Of a stretch of 64,000 nt of DNA, positions 52,350 to 62,170 are shown one piece after another. Each line of letters begins with the position of its first letter. Positions within the stretch are counted from its first letter, which is position 1. The notes below the pieces were generated by a model. That model had not been told where the DNA came from and searched no databases. It saw only the letters and a program-made list of their open reading frames with translations. Where the stretch lies: assembly GCA_027577595.1 (NCBI GenBank), contig JANBRJ010000014.1, positions 1 to 64,000 of the forward strand, written 5' to 3'. The stretch comes from Coemansia sp. RSA 487. Taxonomy: Eukaryota; Kickxellomycota; Kickxellomycetes; Kickxellales; Kickxellaceae. Both the position numbers and the translations under genes were made by a program.

Positions 52350-52634
52350 AACCCACCAGTCTGGATGGCAAACATCAAGGCTCTTTTAGCGACAATGAAT
52401 AACATATAAATAACCTCTGGCCATGTCTCGCAAAGAACAAGCAAGTAAACTCATAGCATTCTCTCTTCTCCATCACTTCTGTTTTCCCCCTTCTTTTCAT
52501 TAAGTCAAATTCCGCAAGCGGAATAAACATACACTTTTTTAAGAAACTGGTTTTCTCAAAAATAGCATATAACGCATCGCTCCTTTCATCCCCTCATTCA
52601 CCTCCTTTATCCATAAAATCTCTAACAAAGCGAA

Positions 52635-53645
52635 ATGAAGTTCACTATTGCCCTTGGTTTCTTTAGCGCTCTGGCCCAGGTTGGCCTTGCTGGAAAGTGC
52701 CCTGAAGTTCCTTACTCTTCTACTCCTGAAGTGGTCCCTGCCTCTACTGCCCCTGCGCTATCTGATTACACACAGCCTACCGCTCCCGTGTACAGCACCA
52801 TCCCAATGCCTTCGGATTTCAGCAAAACTTACCTTGCTGGAACCGAGACTGACGAGCCCGTTGCTACTACTACTACTCCCGAAGTGATCCCTGCTTCTAC
52901 TGTTCCTGCACTGTCTGATTACACACAGCCTACCGTCCCCATGTACAGCACCATCCCAATGCCCTCGGATTTCAGCAAAACCTACCTTGCTGGAACCGAG
53001 ACTGACAAGCCTACTGCTTCTTCGGATGACATCTCGGCTTTGCCCACCCCTAGCTCTGGCAGCGCCTACCAGCTCACGCTGGACCAGCTGAACAAGGCTG
53101 TGCCCGATCGCGCCGGCGACGACTCGTGCAGCGCCGCCACGTTCCCTGATGAATGCGCTACGAACTCGCGTGCCCTAACGGCTATCAACAAGGCACTTAC
53201 CAAGTATGATATCACAGGACGCGGTGAAGCAGTGGCTGTCATTGCACTGATGGCATTCGAGTCTGAAAACTGGCTGTACAACAAGAACCATTGGCCTGGA
53301 CGTCCCGGCCAAGGCGCACGCAACATGCAAATGTTCAATTTTAACAGCGAATACGCTAAGCTTTTGCATCCCACCGAAGCTGCGGCGGTTCTTACGGCTA
53401 ACACAAGCAACGATACTAAGCAAGCAGATGCTGTTCTTGATTTGGTTCTTAACGACGACGATAGCTTTGGAGCCGGGTTCTGGTACCTCGTCAACCATGC
53501 TTCCAGCTATTACAACAATGCTGAAAAACTGCGTGACGGCAATTCGGCCGATTTCCAAGACTACATTGTCACTGGTGTTGGCGCTGGATGGTCTGACGAT
53601 CGTATGGCTACTTGGAAGACAGTCAATTCGGCTCTTTCTTCATAA
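52635..53645 (+). CDS. Secreted PGRPGQGTR-family protein, copy 3, with duplicated N-terminal segment
   Basis: The 336-residue protein has a signal peptide (to about residue 19), an N-terminal extension of two 51-residue repeats and a family domain from about residue 145. Each repeat contains ALSDYTQPT and STIPMPSDFSKTYLAG and is Pro/Thr-rich, so it is probably O-glycosylated and extended. The domain has LDQLNKAVPDR, VIALMAFESENWLYN, PGRPGQGARNMQMFNF, DSFGAGFWYLV and YIVTGVGAGWSDDRMATW, matching copy 1. It lacks a GPI signal or membrane helix. The extension may be a wall-binding or spacer region; the domain's activity is unknown. It is the last of three tandem family members. The ATG at 52635 fits the signal peptide. 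Confidence 0.75.
   Translation: MKFTIALGFFSALAQVGLAGKCPEVPYSSTPEVVPASTAPALSDYTQPTAPVYSTIPMPSDFSKTYLAGTETDEPVATTTTPEVIPASTVPALSDYTQPTVPMYSTIPMPSDFSKTYLAGTETDKPTASSDDISALPTPSSGSAYQLTLDQLNKAVPDRAGDDSCSAATFPDECATNSRALTAINKALTKYDITGRGEAVAVIALMAFESENWLYNKNHWPGRPGQGARNMQMFNFNSEYAKLLHPTEAAAVLTANTSNDTKQADAVLDLVLNDDDSFGAGFWYLVNHASSYYNNAEKLRDGNSADFQDYIVTGVGAGWSDDRMATWKTVNSALSS
52722..53024 (+). repeat. Two-copy 153-nt coding repeat
   Basis: Codons 30-80 and 81-130 of the 52635 gene are near-identical copies of a 51-residue unit beginning TPEV(V/I)PAST. The high DNA identity points to a recent duplication. Confidence 0.9.
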
Positions 53646-54160
53646 ACTAACGACTTTTTTTGTTTTCTCTTGCTAACTTGACGACCTCACCTCTTTCCCC
53701 TAAATAAACAAACTGACCCATCGAACGTTCAGTACACATTTATAAAACAAATGGACCTTGTTCCCGTGTATTAAACAAGGTGCTGGTAGAAAAAACAAAC
53801 TACATCCAAAGGTATGATGTGTTTTCGGTCAGGAACTGAATACTGCACATGCTATCCATAACCCTTGGAAAGCTACCAGAGCGAAAATCAAGTAGTGCCA
53901 AGGGACCTTTTTGCCAACACATGAGTTGCGAATGATTAAGACAGTAAAACCAATGTCGTAAAGCGCAATAGAAAAGGATAATAACCCTCCCATGTTTGCT
54001 TTTACAAGCCTGATTGATCTAATCTGATTGTAATCCCTATTTTCCTCTAAAGTGATAACGCAAAAAAATACTCAAGCTTTTTTTCCTTTTTGATCTCTTT
54101 CATCGTTTTGCTTATACACTTTTTCTTATTGATTCCTTTTTGTTCTCGAGATTAATTAGA
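53646..54160. other. Intergenic region upstream of mL44
   Basis: The first part is the AT-rich 3' flank of the 52635 gene, and the rest is the T-rich upstream region of the mL44 gene. No gene, RNA or repeat is recognised. Confidence 0.4.
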
Positions 54161-55075
54161 ATGAACCTTGCCAAATCGTTCGGTCTATTTGGTAGAAGGG
54201 CTGCCAGGCTGGCGGCTACCCGTGTGCAATCGTCAGGATTCAGCACTAGTACAGTCCGCCAGGTTTCGGTGTCGACAGAACCAGGCACCAGCACCTTTTC
54301 CGCCCTTGAATCGCGTTTAAACCTAAAGTTCAAGGATACGGAGCTAATGGAGCAGGTGTGTACACACAGATCATACGAACAAGGACGGGTTGCAACGAAC
54401 GAGCGGCTGGTGTGGATAGGCAAGCGAGTTCTGAATCTCCACGTAGGTGAGCATTTGCAAAAGACATACCCAAATTTGCCGCCAGAGATGCTGCAGGACG
54501 TACAGCATGCGAATTTCGGGCTAAGCGGGCTTGCTGAGGTAGCCAAGCACTTTGGTATGCAGCCAGCGATGCGGTGGAAGCCAGTGGTGAAGGAGGCACC
54601 GCAGGTGGGACTGACCAAGGTGCTTGGGAAGAGCGTTCAAGCGCTTGTTGGTGCGATTTACCAGGATCTTGGCGACGCTGCGGCAAGGGCGTTTGTTGCA
54701 CAGCATATTGTTCAAAGCAGACCTGTTGATGTTGAAAACGTTATGCTTATCAAGAACCCGAAGCTAATGCTCCGAGCGCTGTGCAAGCGCAAGAACCTAC
54801 CATATCCAGTGGCACGCATTCTCAAGGAAACTGGCCGCTTCACGTCGTCCCCTGTGTTTATTGTTGGCATTTTCACAGGGACCAGGATGATTGGAATGGG
54901 GTACGGGAGCTCCATCAAGATGGCAGAGTTCAGGGCTGCAAAGGATGCGCTGCTCAAGCACTACGCCAAGGAGATCAAGGACATTGAAATTAATGAGGAA
55001 GAGAGCGATGCTGACTTTACCTTTGTGCCGCAGAGCGGCGCTGACGCTAAAGCCGATGACAACGCACAGCAATGA
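54161..55075 (+). CDS. Mitochondrial large-subunit ribosomal protein mL44
   Basis: The 304-residue protein starts with a basic, Arg-rich mitochondrial targeting region (to about residue 45). It then has an RNase III-like domain (LESRLNLKFKDTELMEQVCTH...NERLVWIGKRVLNL) and a C-terminal double-stranded-RNA-binding fold (FIVGIFTGTRMIGMGYGSS, AEFRAAKDALL). In true RNase III the segment reads ERLEFLGDAVL; here the catalytic Asp is Lys and the Glu-rich active site is missing, as in mL44 (yeast MrpL3), which has a structural role in the mitochondrial large ribosomal subunit. The ATG at 54161 was chosen; the frame extends to 54140 only through a TTG. The tail (about 285-304) is acidic and disordered. 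Confidence 0.85.
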   Translation: MNLAKSFGLFGRRAARLAATRVQSSGFSTSTVRQVSVSTEPGTSTFSALESRLNLKFKDTELMEQVCTHRSYEQGRVATNERLVWIGKRVLNLHVGEHLQKTYPNLPPEMLQDVQHANFGLSGLAEVAKHFGMQPAMRWKPVVKEAPQVGLTKVLGKSVQALVGAIYQDLGDAAARAFVAQHIVQSRPVDVENVMLIKNPKLMLRALCKRKNLPYPVARILKETGRFTSSPVFIVGIFTGTRMIGMGYGSSIKMAEFRAAKDALLKHYAKEIKDIEINEEESDADFTFVPQSGADAKADDNAQQ

Positions 55076-55403
55076 AAAAAAAACTAAAACAAGATATCAC
55101 TGGTAAATTTTTTGGGCAAAGCAATAAACTCCAGCAAAAATGTTTGCGCCAAATTGACTTTTAAAAGACTATAACACGGAAAGAAAGGAGAGATGGAAAA
55201 ACGTCTGATGTGGTCCAATCATATGTCGCTGCATCTCTTTTTCAGCTTTGTTCAGCTTTGGTCCTTATTTTTCGCAGTCATTTCGTTTCTTTTTATTTTT
55301 ATGCATTCAGCGCACACGTTTTGGAAAATTGCAACGTCTTTCTCTCTTTCCAATAGCAGCACGGCTTTCTGGCATACTATATTTCTTGCACATCACAGCA
55401 ATC
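55076..55403. other. Intergenic region upstream of Arl1
   Basis: This T-rich stretch precedes the Arl1 start. It contains pyrimidine tracts (55220-55300) and no protein-like ORF. Confidence 0.4.
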
Positions 55404-56060
55404 ATGGGTAACTATCAACCAAGCGAATTCAACACGTCCGCAAAAAAGCCTTAGCTCAATTTTGCTTACAAACACAACTCCCCTACCCTCCCTTTAATTA
55501 AAGCAAGAATTGTAGGTGGATACATTAGCACGCTGTTCAATCGGCTGGTGTTTGGCGACAAGGAGGTGCGCATTCTTGTGCTTGGACTGGACGGAGCCGG
55601 CAAGACGACGATTCTGTACCGGATGCAGATAGGCGAGGTGGTTTCGACGATACCAACGATTGGGTTCAACGTAGAAACAGTGACGTATAAGAACATAAAG
55701 TTCCAGGTATGGGACCTCGGAGGTCAAACGAGTATCCGGCCATACTGGCGGTGCTACTATGCAAACACCGACGCCGTCATCTATGTTGTCGACAGCAGCG
55801 ACCGTGATCGAATAGGCACTTCGAGAGACGAGCTTGCGTCGATGCTGGGCGAGGAGGAGCTCAGAGACGCTGCGCTTCTTGTGCTTGCCAACAAACAGGA
55901 CATGAAGGGTGCAATGAGCTCTGCAGAGGTCAGCGATGCGCTGGGCTTGCCGCGCTTGAAAAACCGCCAGTGGACCATCTTCAAGACCAATGCGCTCAAA
56001 GGCGAGGGACTCAACGATGCTATGGACTGGCTAGTCAATGCGATCAAGGGTTCTGGTTAA
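55404..56060 (+). CDS. ARL1: ARF-like small GTPase Arl1
   Basis: The spliced product has 182 residues, the family length. Exon 1 contributes only ATGG (55404-55407), followed by a 108-nt intron (GTAACT donor, TTGTAG acceptor at 55510-55515). Exon 2 (55516-56060) starts GTGGATAC, so the protein begins MGGYIST with the N-myristoylation glycine at position 2. The G motifs are GLDGAGKT (25-32), the switch II WDLGGQ and NKQD; the stretch [16 protein letters not shown] is diagnostic of Arl1 rather than Arf1. Arl1 recruits GRIP-domain golgins at the trans-Golgi and directs membrane traffic. Without the intron the frame would begin inside the G domain and lack the myristoylated helix, which supports the splice. 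Confidence 0.92.
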
Positions 56061-56426
56061 TTAGTCTTTTTCACCACCCTTGCCGTTTTTGTTTTTCATG
56101 TCAATTTCAAAGTGTAATACGCCCCCTTCCCCTGCTGGGTTCCTGTTGCAAAGTCATGCTTCTTCATCTGAACCAAAGATGTTGATACACATTAAAAAGG
56201 AAAAAAAGACACGCGCATTCAGGTGACCTTTTTCATTGCGCGTACACCATCCACAAGTAAAGTTGATTACGCTCTGCCCCTCCCCTTGCCCCCTCTTTCC
56301 TTTTTCTTCAAAGCTTTCTTTAGTGTATTATTTGTTCCTGTTTTTTTTTTCCCGTTGAATTTGCCGTCTGTGACTGTTTTTCCTTTATTTATATACTCTA
56401 TTACTACCCTTGTATACTCTATCCGG

Positions 56427-59400
56427 ATGTACGGAAGCACCAACGACGGTCCACAGCACTTGTGGTACACAAACAACCAGCAGCAGCAGCAGCAACAGAC
56501 AGGGCGCCTTGCCACATGCCCGTCACTACCCACATCTACGCATGAAACTAGCAATACCACCCAAACACAGCAGTCACCGTTTTTGCATGACAGCGGCTAC
56601 GAGGATCTGATACGCACAATGGACAAAGGTAAGTGTGCTTGCGTTCCATCTGTTGAATAAAATGAGGCGGATGATCCAAAACAGAAATATATCCCCTCTC
56701 TTTCACCATGTTCCGCTGGCATCTTCACAAATCTATATCCGGATTACAATTCCATGCTGAATAATCTTGTTTCCGTGATCTCTTTACTGGACACGCTTAT
56801 AGTGCTTACGCAGGGGCCACCCATTGACATGGCTGCGGCAGCACCATCGTTTAAAATGATGGTCGACGGTATAGTTAGCAGCGGGGATTCCAACCCCAGT
56901 TCCACTAGTAATAAGATGTCGCCCACTTCGAGAAACGTGGAGTCGCACGCACTTGACATGGAGAAGCTGTGGAAGCTGTACACGCGATCGGAGTCGCTGT
57001 TGCCGCACGGAACGCGGATACGCAACCTCCTTTGGCGAATGGACAGAAAGCTAAAACCGCCTCGACAGCAGCAGGCAGAAAAGGTAAGAGAGAAAAAAAC
57101 GTTTAATGATATCTTGATGCCAATTGGCGTGAGTATCAAGTCATGCTTTTTTTTGCATACACTGGTTCTATTTTAGAACATTCCACTAACTTGGTAAATA
57201 CTCCGTGTCCTGCTTTTACTTTTATTGCTACTAGACCGCCACAACTACCGCTACAACGGCGGCAGCTACAGACGGGGGAAGAAGTGGAAGACAGAGGCAG
57301 CATATGTTTGGTGGTCCGCTAATGGCATCCCCAGAGGCTCTGCCATTCACCAGCGCCTTGACTATTCCACAAACGGCAGCAATTCCGCAACTCCACCAAT
57401 CATCGTTTCTATATAGTCCATCAGCCAGCAGTGCTATGGATATGCAGCGGCGCTCCTCGTCACACACAGCTGTTGGCAATAGCTTTGCAAATATCCAGCA
57501 ACGGGAGCAGCAGCCACAGCAGCAGCAGCAGCAGCAGCAAACGTCACTGCTTCTTGACTCTGCAGCGCCCACATTGCAAGCACAGCAGTCACACCCGCCG
57601 CCACAGCAGCAGACACTGGACCTAGATTTTCTGGACAACATGGAGCTGGCACGGCCACTGGAGCTCTGGAACAACATCCCACTCGGTGCGCCGCTGGAGC
57701 TCTGGCTACCCAACAATCCCGGCAATGGTATATATCCGGCAACGGCAGACGGGCAGGGATTTGCTGATGGGTTGCCTTTTGCGGCCGGGCCAACGCCAGC
57801 AGCACCAACGGTGGCAGAAGCGGCGGCTGTGCAGCCACATTACTTTATCAACGAGGGCCCGCACAACACAGGCGACATTGTATACGACACGCTTTTCATC
57901 GATGCGCGCTCGTCAGCCAACGGCGCTGACTCACAACCACAGCAGCAACAGCAACATTCGCAACAACACGAAAAAGGCAAGTTATGAATTTATTCCGGTT
58001 GGTTGTCTTTATTTTGTCTCCAGGAACAGCTCTGCTTTTATTGCCCATGCGAGATTATGCGCAAGGCCTTCCTTCGTTCCATGTGAGTGGGAGGGAAAAG
58101 GAGGATAAATGGCATGAGGTTTTGCTTCTCCCCAAACAAGTCTGAAATAGGCGCGGTTGGTGGAAATGGTGTCGATCACATCTGCTCCTTTCAGGCTTTT
58201 TCTCACTTTCTTTCTTTTTTGCTTCATTCCCCCCGCCCGCGTCTCGGAGCAGCCTGGAATCCCGGCTGTGGATGCAAAATGAATGGGCTTGGGCCATCCC
58301 TGCTTACATGCGCCTTTGTGCGCCGGAGCGGGAATTACCGAGCAACAATGGTAGCAAGAAGGGGAAAAACCCGCCTTGAAAACACAGGCTTTGTTAGTGT
58401 GATTTTGACTGAGCACAGACGGTTTTTTGCTGCTTGAACAAAAAAATTTTTATGTTGCCCCGAAACTCGCGCGGACTCTTTTCGCGTGTTCCAGCAGCAG
58501 AAGAAGCAACACCTCTTTCCCTCACATTTGTGTCCTTGGTCTCAGACTCTTCCCTCTCTTCTCCGCAGATAATATTTGTTCTTTATTCCATCAGTTTGTT
58601 GTTCGCCTTTTATTGCCTCTGGTCTGAAATGCCTTGTTGCCGGTGACACCTGGAAAGCCAGCCCACATCCATTTGTGCACTCTCCAAAAGTATTACCATC
58701 AGCAAAAGCGCCTTTCCCCCCTACTCCTTTTTCTATTGTCGCCGCTTGGGCTTGTGCGTATACCGTGACTGCTTTGGGTTTAGAGTATACGTTCTAGACT
58801 CCTTAATCCTTGGTCCCCTTTTTTACATCCCCACACATTTGCTGGATCCCACCCCTTCTTTCCCCCCTCCCCCACCTTTCTTCCACCCGGCTTGTCATCA
58901 TTCTGTGCTTCCTCTTTTTCTGTATTATACTAAGCAAGTTCCAATGTATCTAGGTCTGCACGGCACCCTCCTTACAGAAACGGCGGCTGCCGTCCACCAG
59001 CCGTCAGCCGATCTTGCATATGCACTAATCTCGCGCATGCGCGATTCGGACAGTCCTCTCAGGAATTCGGTTACTGCCGGCGGTTCGAATACGCAAGACG
59101 GCGCGGCTTCGGCCAACAACGATTTTGAAGAAGAGGTCGACTCTGTCCCTGACCCAGAGTCCTTTGTTGTCTCAGCGCCAGACTACCCCGAGGCCTTCTC
59201 TGTCGGCACCTCGGAGACGCTTTTCTCCGATGCATCGATATTTGCGCCCCCGAACGCGCTCTTTTTGCTGGACGACTACCAGCGCGACCTGAAGATCACA
59301 GCCTCCTCGGCATCGGGTTCTGCAAAGCACCATGGCAACTACTATACAGGCGGTGGCGCCCAGGTTTCGCTGTCAACTGCACTAGCCATAGCCGCTGCTG

Positions 59401-61925
59401 TTTCGCAAGATAGCCAGCAGACTGACGCCAACCAGGCCCCAGCTTCAGTAGCCTCCGAAAGCAGTTCAGGGGAGGAGGAAGAGGATGATGACGACAACGA
59501 TGACGAAAATGAAGTGGATGGCGACGAAAACTGCGAGGAAGAGGCCTCATCCGATGCCGACTCTAATGGCAAGAGCAGCAGCAGCAAATCTTCAGCCAGG
59601 GGCAGGAGAGCGCCGATGCATAACGAGTCCGACGATGACGAGCACAACAATGTCTTCTTTATGGACCCAAATGCCCCGTATATTGGCGATGGTGGGTTCA
59701 CCCGGTTCTTACGTATGCATGTAAAGCATCAACCCGACCAGCCTGGTGCTGCTACCTCCTCCTCTGAAAAACAGGTGTCTCCGATTCCCAGAAACAACAG
59801 CAACAACGTAGCCGGTGCTGCTCAGCTGAGAAGAGACAGTGTGGTCACTGCTGTATCCGGTGATATAGAGATGACCGATTCTTCCACTGCTGCTGGTCAG
59901 CCTGAATCCAACAGGCGCCAGAGCTACCCTGCTGGCCTGTTTTCCTCCTCTGGCACAAACAACAATATCAGCCAGCAGCATCAACAGCGGCAACAGCATC
60001 GCATGGGTAGTGGTGGTGGTGGGTCGTCACTTCCATTCATTCCTGCTCCCACGGCTGTCAGTGGCGGTCTTTTGCTAGACACCGACTTGCTCGCCAACCC
60101 TGGCGTATCGCCCAGCTTCACCAGCCCTGCCCTGAGCTCGTTCATGTCTCCGACGTTGGACACCGCTGGTCGCTTTGGCGGCTTTGGAAATAATAACAGC
60201 GGCATAAATGGGATGCTGTCTGCACACCACCTCGTCGGTAGTAATAACAGCTTCGGCAGCATTGGTAGTGGTGGTGTCCCGCAATCATCGGCAGCATCGG
60301 CGCTATCGATGACAGCTGTTCCGAGCTCAAATCCGCTTATGCTCCCCGGGAGTGGGCACGGTCCCGTGGGCGATTCCGACCCGATAACCAACGCCTTCTA
60401 CAGCGCCTTTGGCTTGCCATCAAGCAACTTGTCTTCGTCGGTTGCTGCTGCCCTGGCGGCAGCTGCTAGCTTTGGTGGGCCTTTGCAATCGCCTGGCTCT
60501 GGACTCAACCCCTCAGCGGCTGCCGCGCTAGCATCGCAACTCGCACGCCACCAGCTGTCAACGGCAGCCTCTGTACACAGACAGCAGCAACAACGGTCAG
60601 TGTCTGGCACAAAAAACACCAGCAACAATGCCAGTGGAAAGAAGGGTGATCTCGGCAATGTAGCTGCCAATCAGGTTGCACCAGGAACAAATGTGGATCA
60701 GGTGCTGGGAAACGCGGCTGCAACGAAAGACAATGGCGCATCATCTGCCATCTCATCGCAATTTCCCACGATGCAGCCATCCAAGTATCCCCAACAGAAA
60801 CAGGAACAAAGGCAGCGCATTCCCAGCAACCACAACATGCCGCCCAACTCTGAAGCCCTCCAGATGCTTTACTTTACGCAGCTCGCGAGCAAAGCTGCTG
60901 CCGCTGCTGCAGCAACAACCAATGCTGAAAACGCAATAAACATCCCACGTTCCGCTGCTGCTGCCTTTTCTGGTGTAGCAAGCATCCAGTCGTCACTGTA
61001 CGGAATGGGTGCGGTGGTTCCTGCTAGCAGACCTGGCGGCAATGATATGGGTGGAAGGACGTCAGCTGTAGGCACTGGCGAAAGCGCTGACACGAACGGG
61101 GTTCCGAGAACTATCAATCCAAGTGCCATCGACCTTCCTGCGCCCGTCGGCAGCCAAGCCGGCGGTGCGCTGGAGCCCATGGCTGTGGACGACAGCAAGC
61201 ACCAGTCGTCGAGCAAGCGCAGCCAGTCGCCCAGCACCGCCTCGGCTGCCACCAACGGAACAGCAGGGGCGTCATCAAAGCGTGCCAAGACTTTGGCTGG
61301 CAGCAGACCAACAAAGTGGCATACGTCAGGATCGTCAACCACATTGAAGCCGCCTGCATTGCCACTAAACAAGGCGCAGATCAACGATACCCACCAACAA
61401 TCTGCGAAGCAACAGAGCCAAGGCGCGTCGCCAGTGACGCCCGGCAATGACAAGTCCGGTGGCAACAACAGCAACGGACACCCGCTCATTTGCTCCAACT
61501 GCTCGACAACAACGACACCGCTTTGGCGAAGAGACCCCGAGGGAAAGCCCCTGTGCAACGCCTGCGGTCTGTTCTACAAGCTCCATGGCGTCACGCGTCC
61601 GCTGAGCCTGAAAACCAACGTCATCAAGAAGCGCAACCGCACGACCTCCAAGAAAAACGGCGCGAACGGAGGAGAGGCCGGCAACACGCCTGACCAGCAG
61701 CAGCAGCAGCAGCCTCCCGCAGTGGAGAAGAAGCCAATGGCTGTTGCAATGAAGACAAAGGTTCCAACGATAAAGAACGAGTTCGATCCAATCCAGCAAT
61801 TCCACCAAACCCAGCAGTCGCCTAGTCAGCAACAGATCGGCTCCGCATCCGCCTCTCCGTCAATGGCTGTTGCTGCCACCGGGTTCCATGCTCACCATAC
61901 GCATCAACTACCCAACCATCGTTAG
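56427..61925 (+). CDS. AreA/Nit2-type GATA transcription factor (four exons)
   Basis: Exons are 56427-56628, 56803-57083, 57235-57976 and 58954-61925, in phase throughout, giving 1398 residues. Exon 2 contains [20 protein letters not shown] followed by LLWRM (residues about 123-147), the conserved N-terminal region of AreA-like nitrogen regulators (PF08550). Exon 4 carries one GATA zinc finger, Cys1255-x2-Cys-x17-Cys1276-x2-Cys1279, with [18 protein letters not shown] and a basic tail [12 protein letters not shown]. The remainder is low-complexity Gln, Ser, Ala and acidic sequence, as expected of activation regions. AreA/Nit2 activates genes for secondary nitrogen sources when ammonium and glutamine are scarce. 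The donors of introns 1 and 2 are GTAAG, but intron 3 (57977-58953) starts GCAAGT. Both regions being on one chain fixes the gene model; the long intron is the least certain junction. Confidence 0.85.
57977..58953 (+). other. 977-nt GC-AG intron of the GATA gene
   Basis: The donor reads AAAG then GCAAGT, the consensus for the minor GC-AG class, and the acceptor is ATCTAG after a branch-like TACTAAG (58928-58934). Joining them carries one base across and keeps the reading frame. The intron is about six times longer than the others in the window. It contains several short open frames (for example 58087-58437) that I regard as non-coding. Confidence 0.65.
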
Positions 61926-62170
61926 CAGATATCGAGTGCTTGTGTTTTTTTTTTGGTTTCTTTGCTCCATGCTGTTTATAGTGTACAATTTTTATTTGTA
62001 AGAATCGAAATCTGGTTTCGCGTATCTTCAAAGTTAACCTGTGGATCAAACCACTGTAAAAAATATCCACCAATCAAGCTTTTTCCATCTGTATTTTTTG
62101 TTTTCAATGTTCAATTTAATTTATTGTTTGTTTACTGTATTTCCTCAATTCAATTAATGCATTTTGAAAA
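61926..62170. other. Intergenic region between the GATA gene and the FunK1 kinase
   Basis: The 245 bases are AT-rich and hold the 3' flank of the GATA gene and the short upstream region of the kinase gene. No coding or RNA feature is visible. Confidence 0.4.

Noticed and set aside
54140-54160. Start of mL44 at 54140
   Set aside because: That codon is TTG; the ATG at 54161 begins a good mitochondrial targeting sequence.
56650-56802. Acceptor at AACAG near 56684 for exon 2 of the GATA gene
   Set aside because: It leads to an early stop in the required phase; the TATAG acceptor before 56803 keeps the frame open.
58009-58437. ORFs inside the long GATA intron
   Set aside because: They are short, overlapping in both strands and without domain or promoter evidence.
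58746-58953. GATA factor starting at 58746 as a separate gene
   Set aside because: The segment is intronic: a branch site and acceptor precede 58954, and the upstream exons join in phase and supply the AreA N-terminal region.
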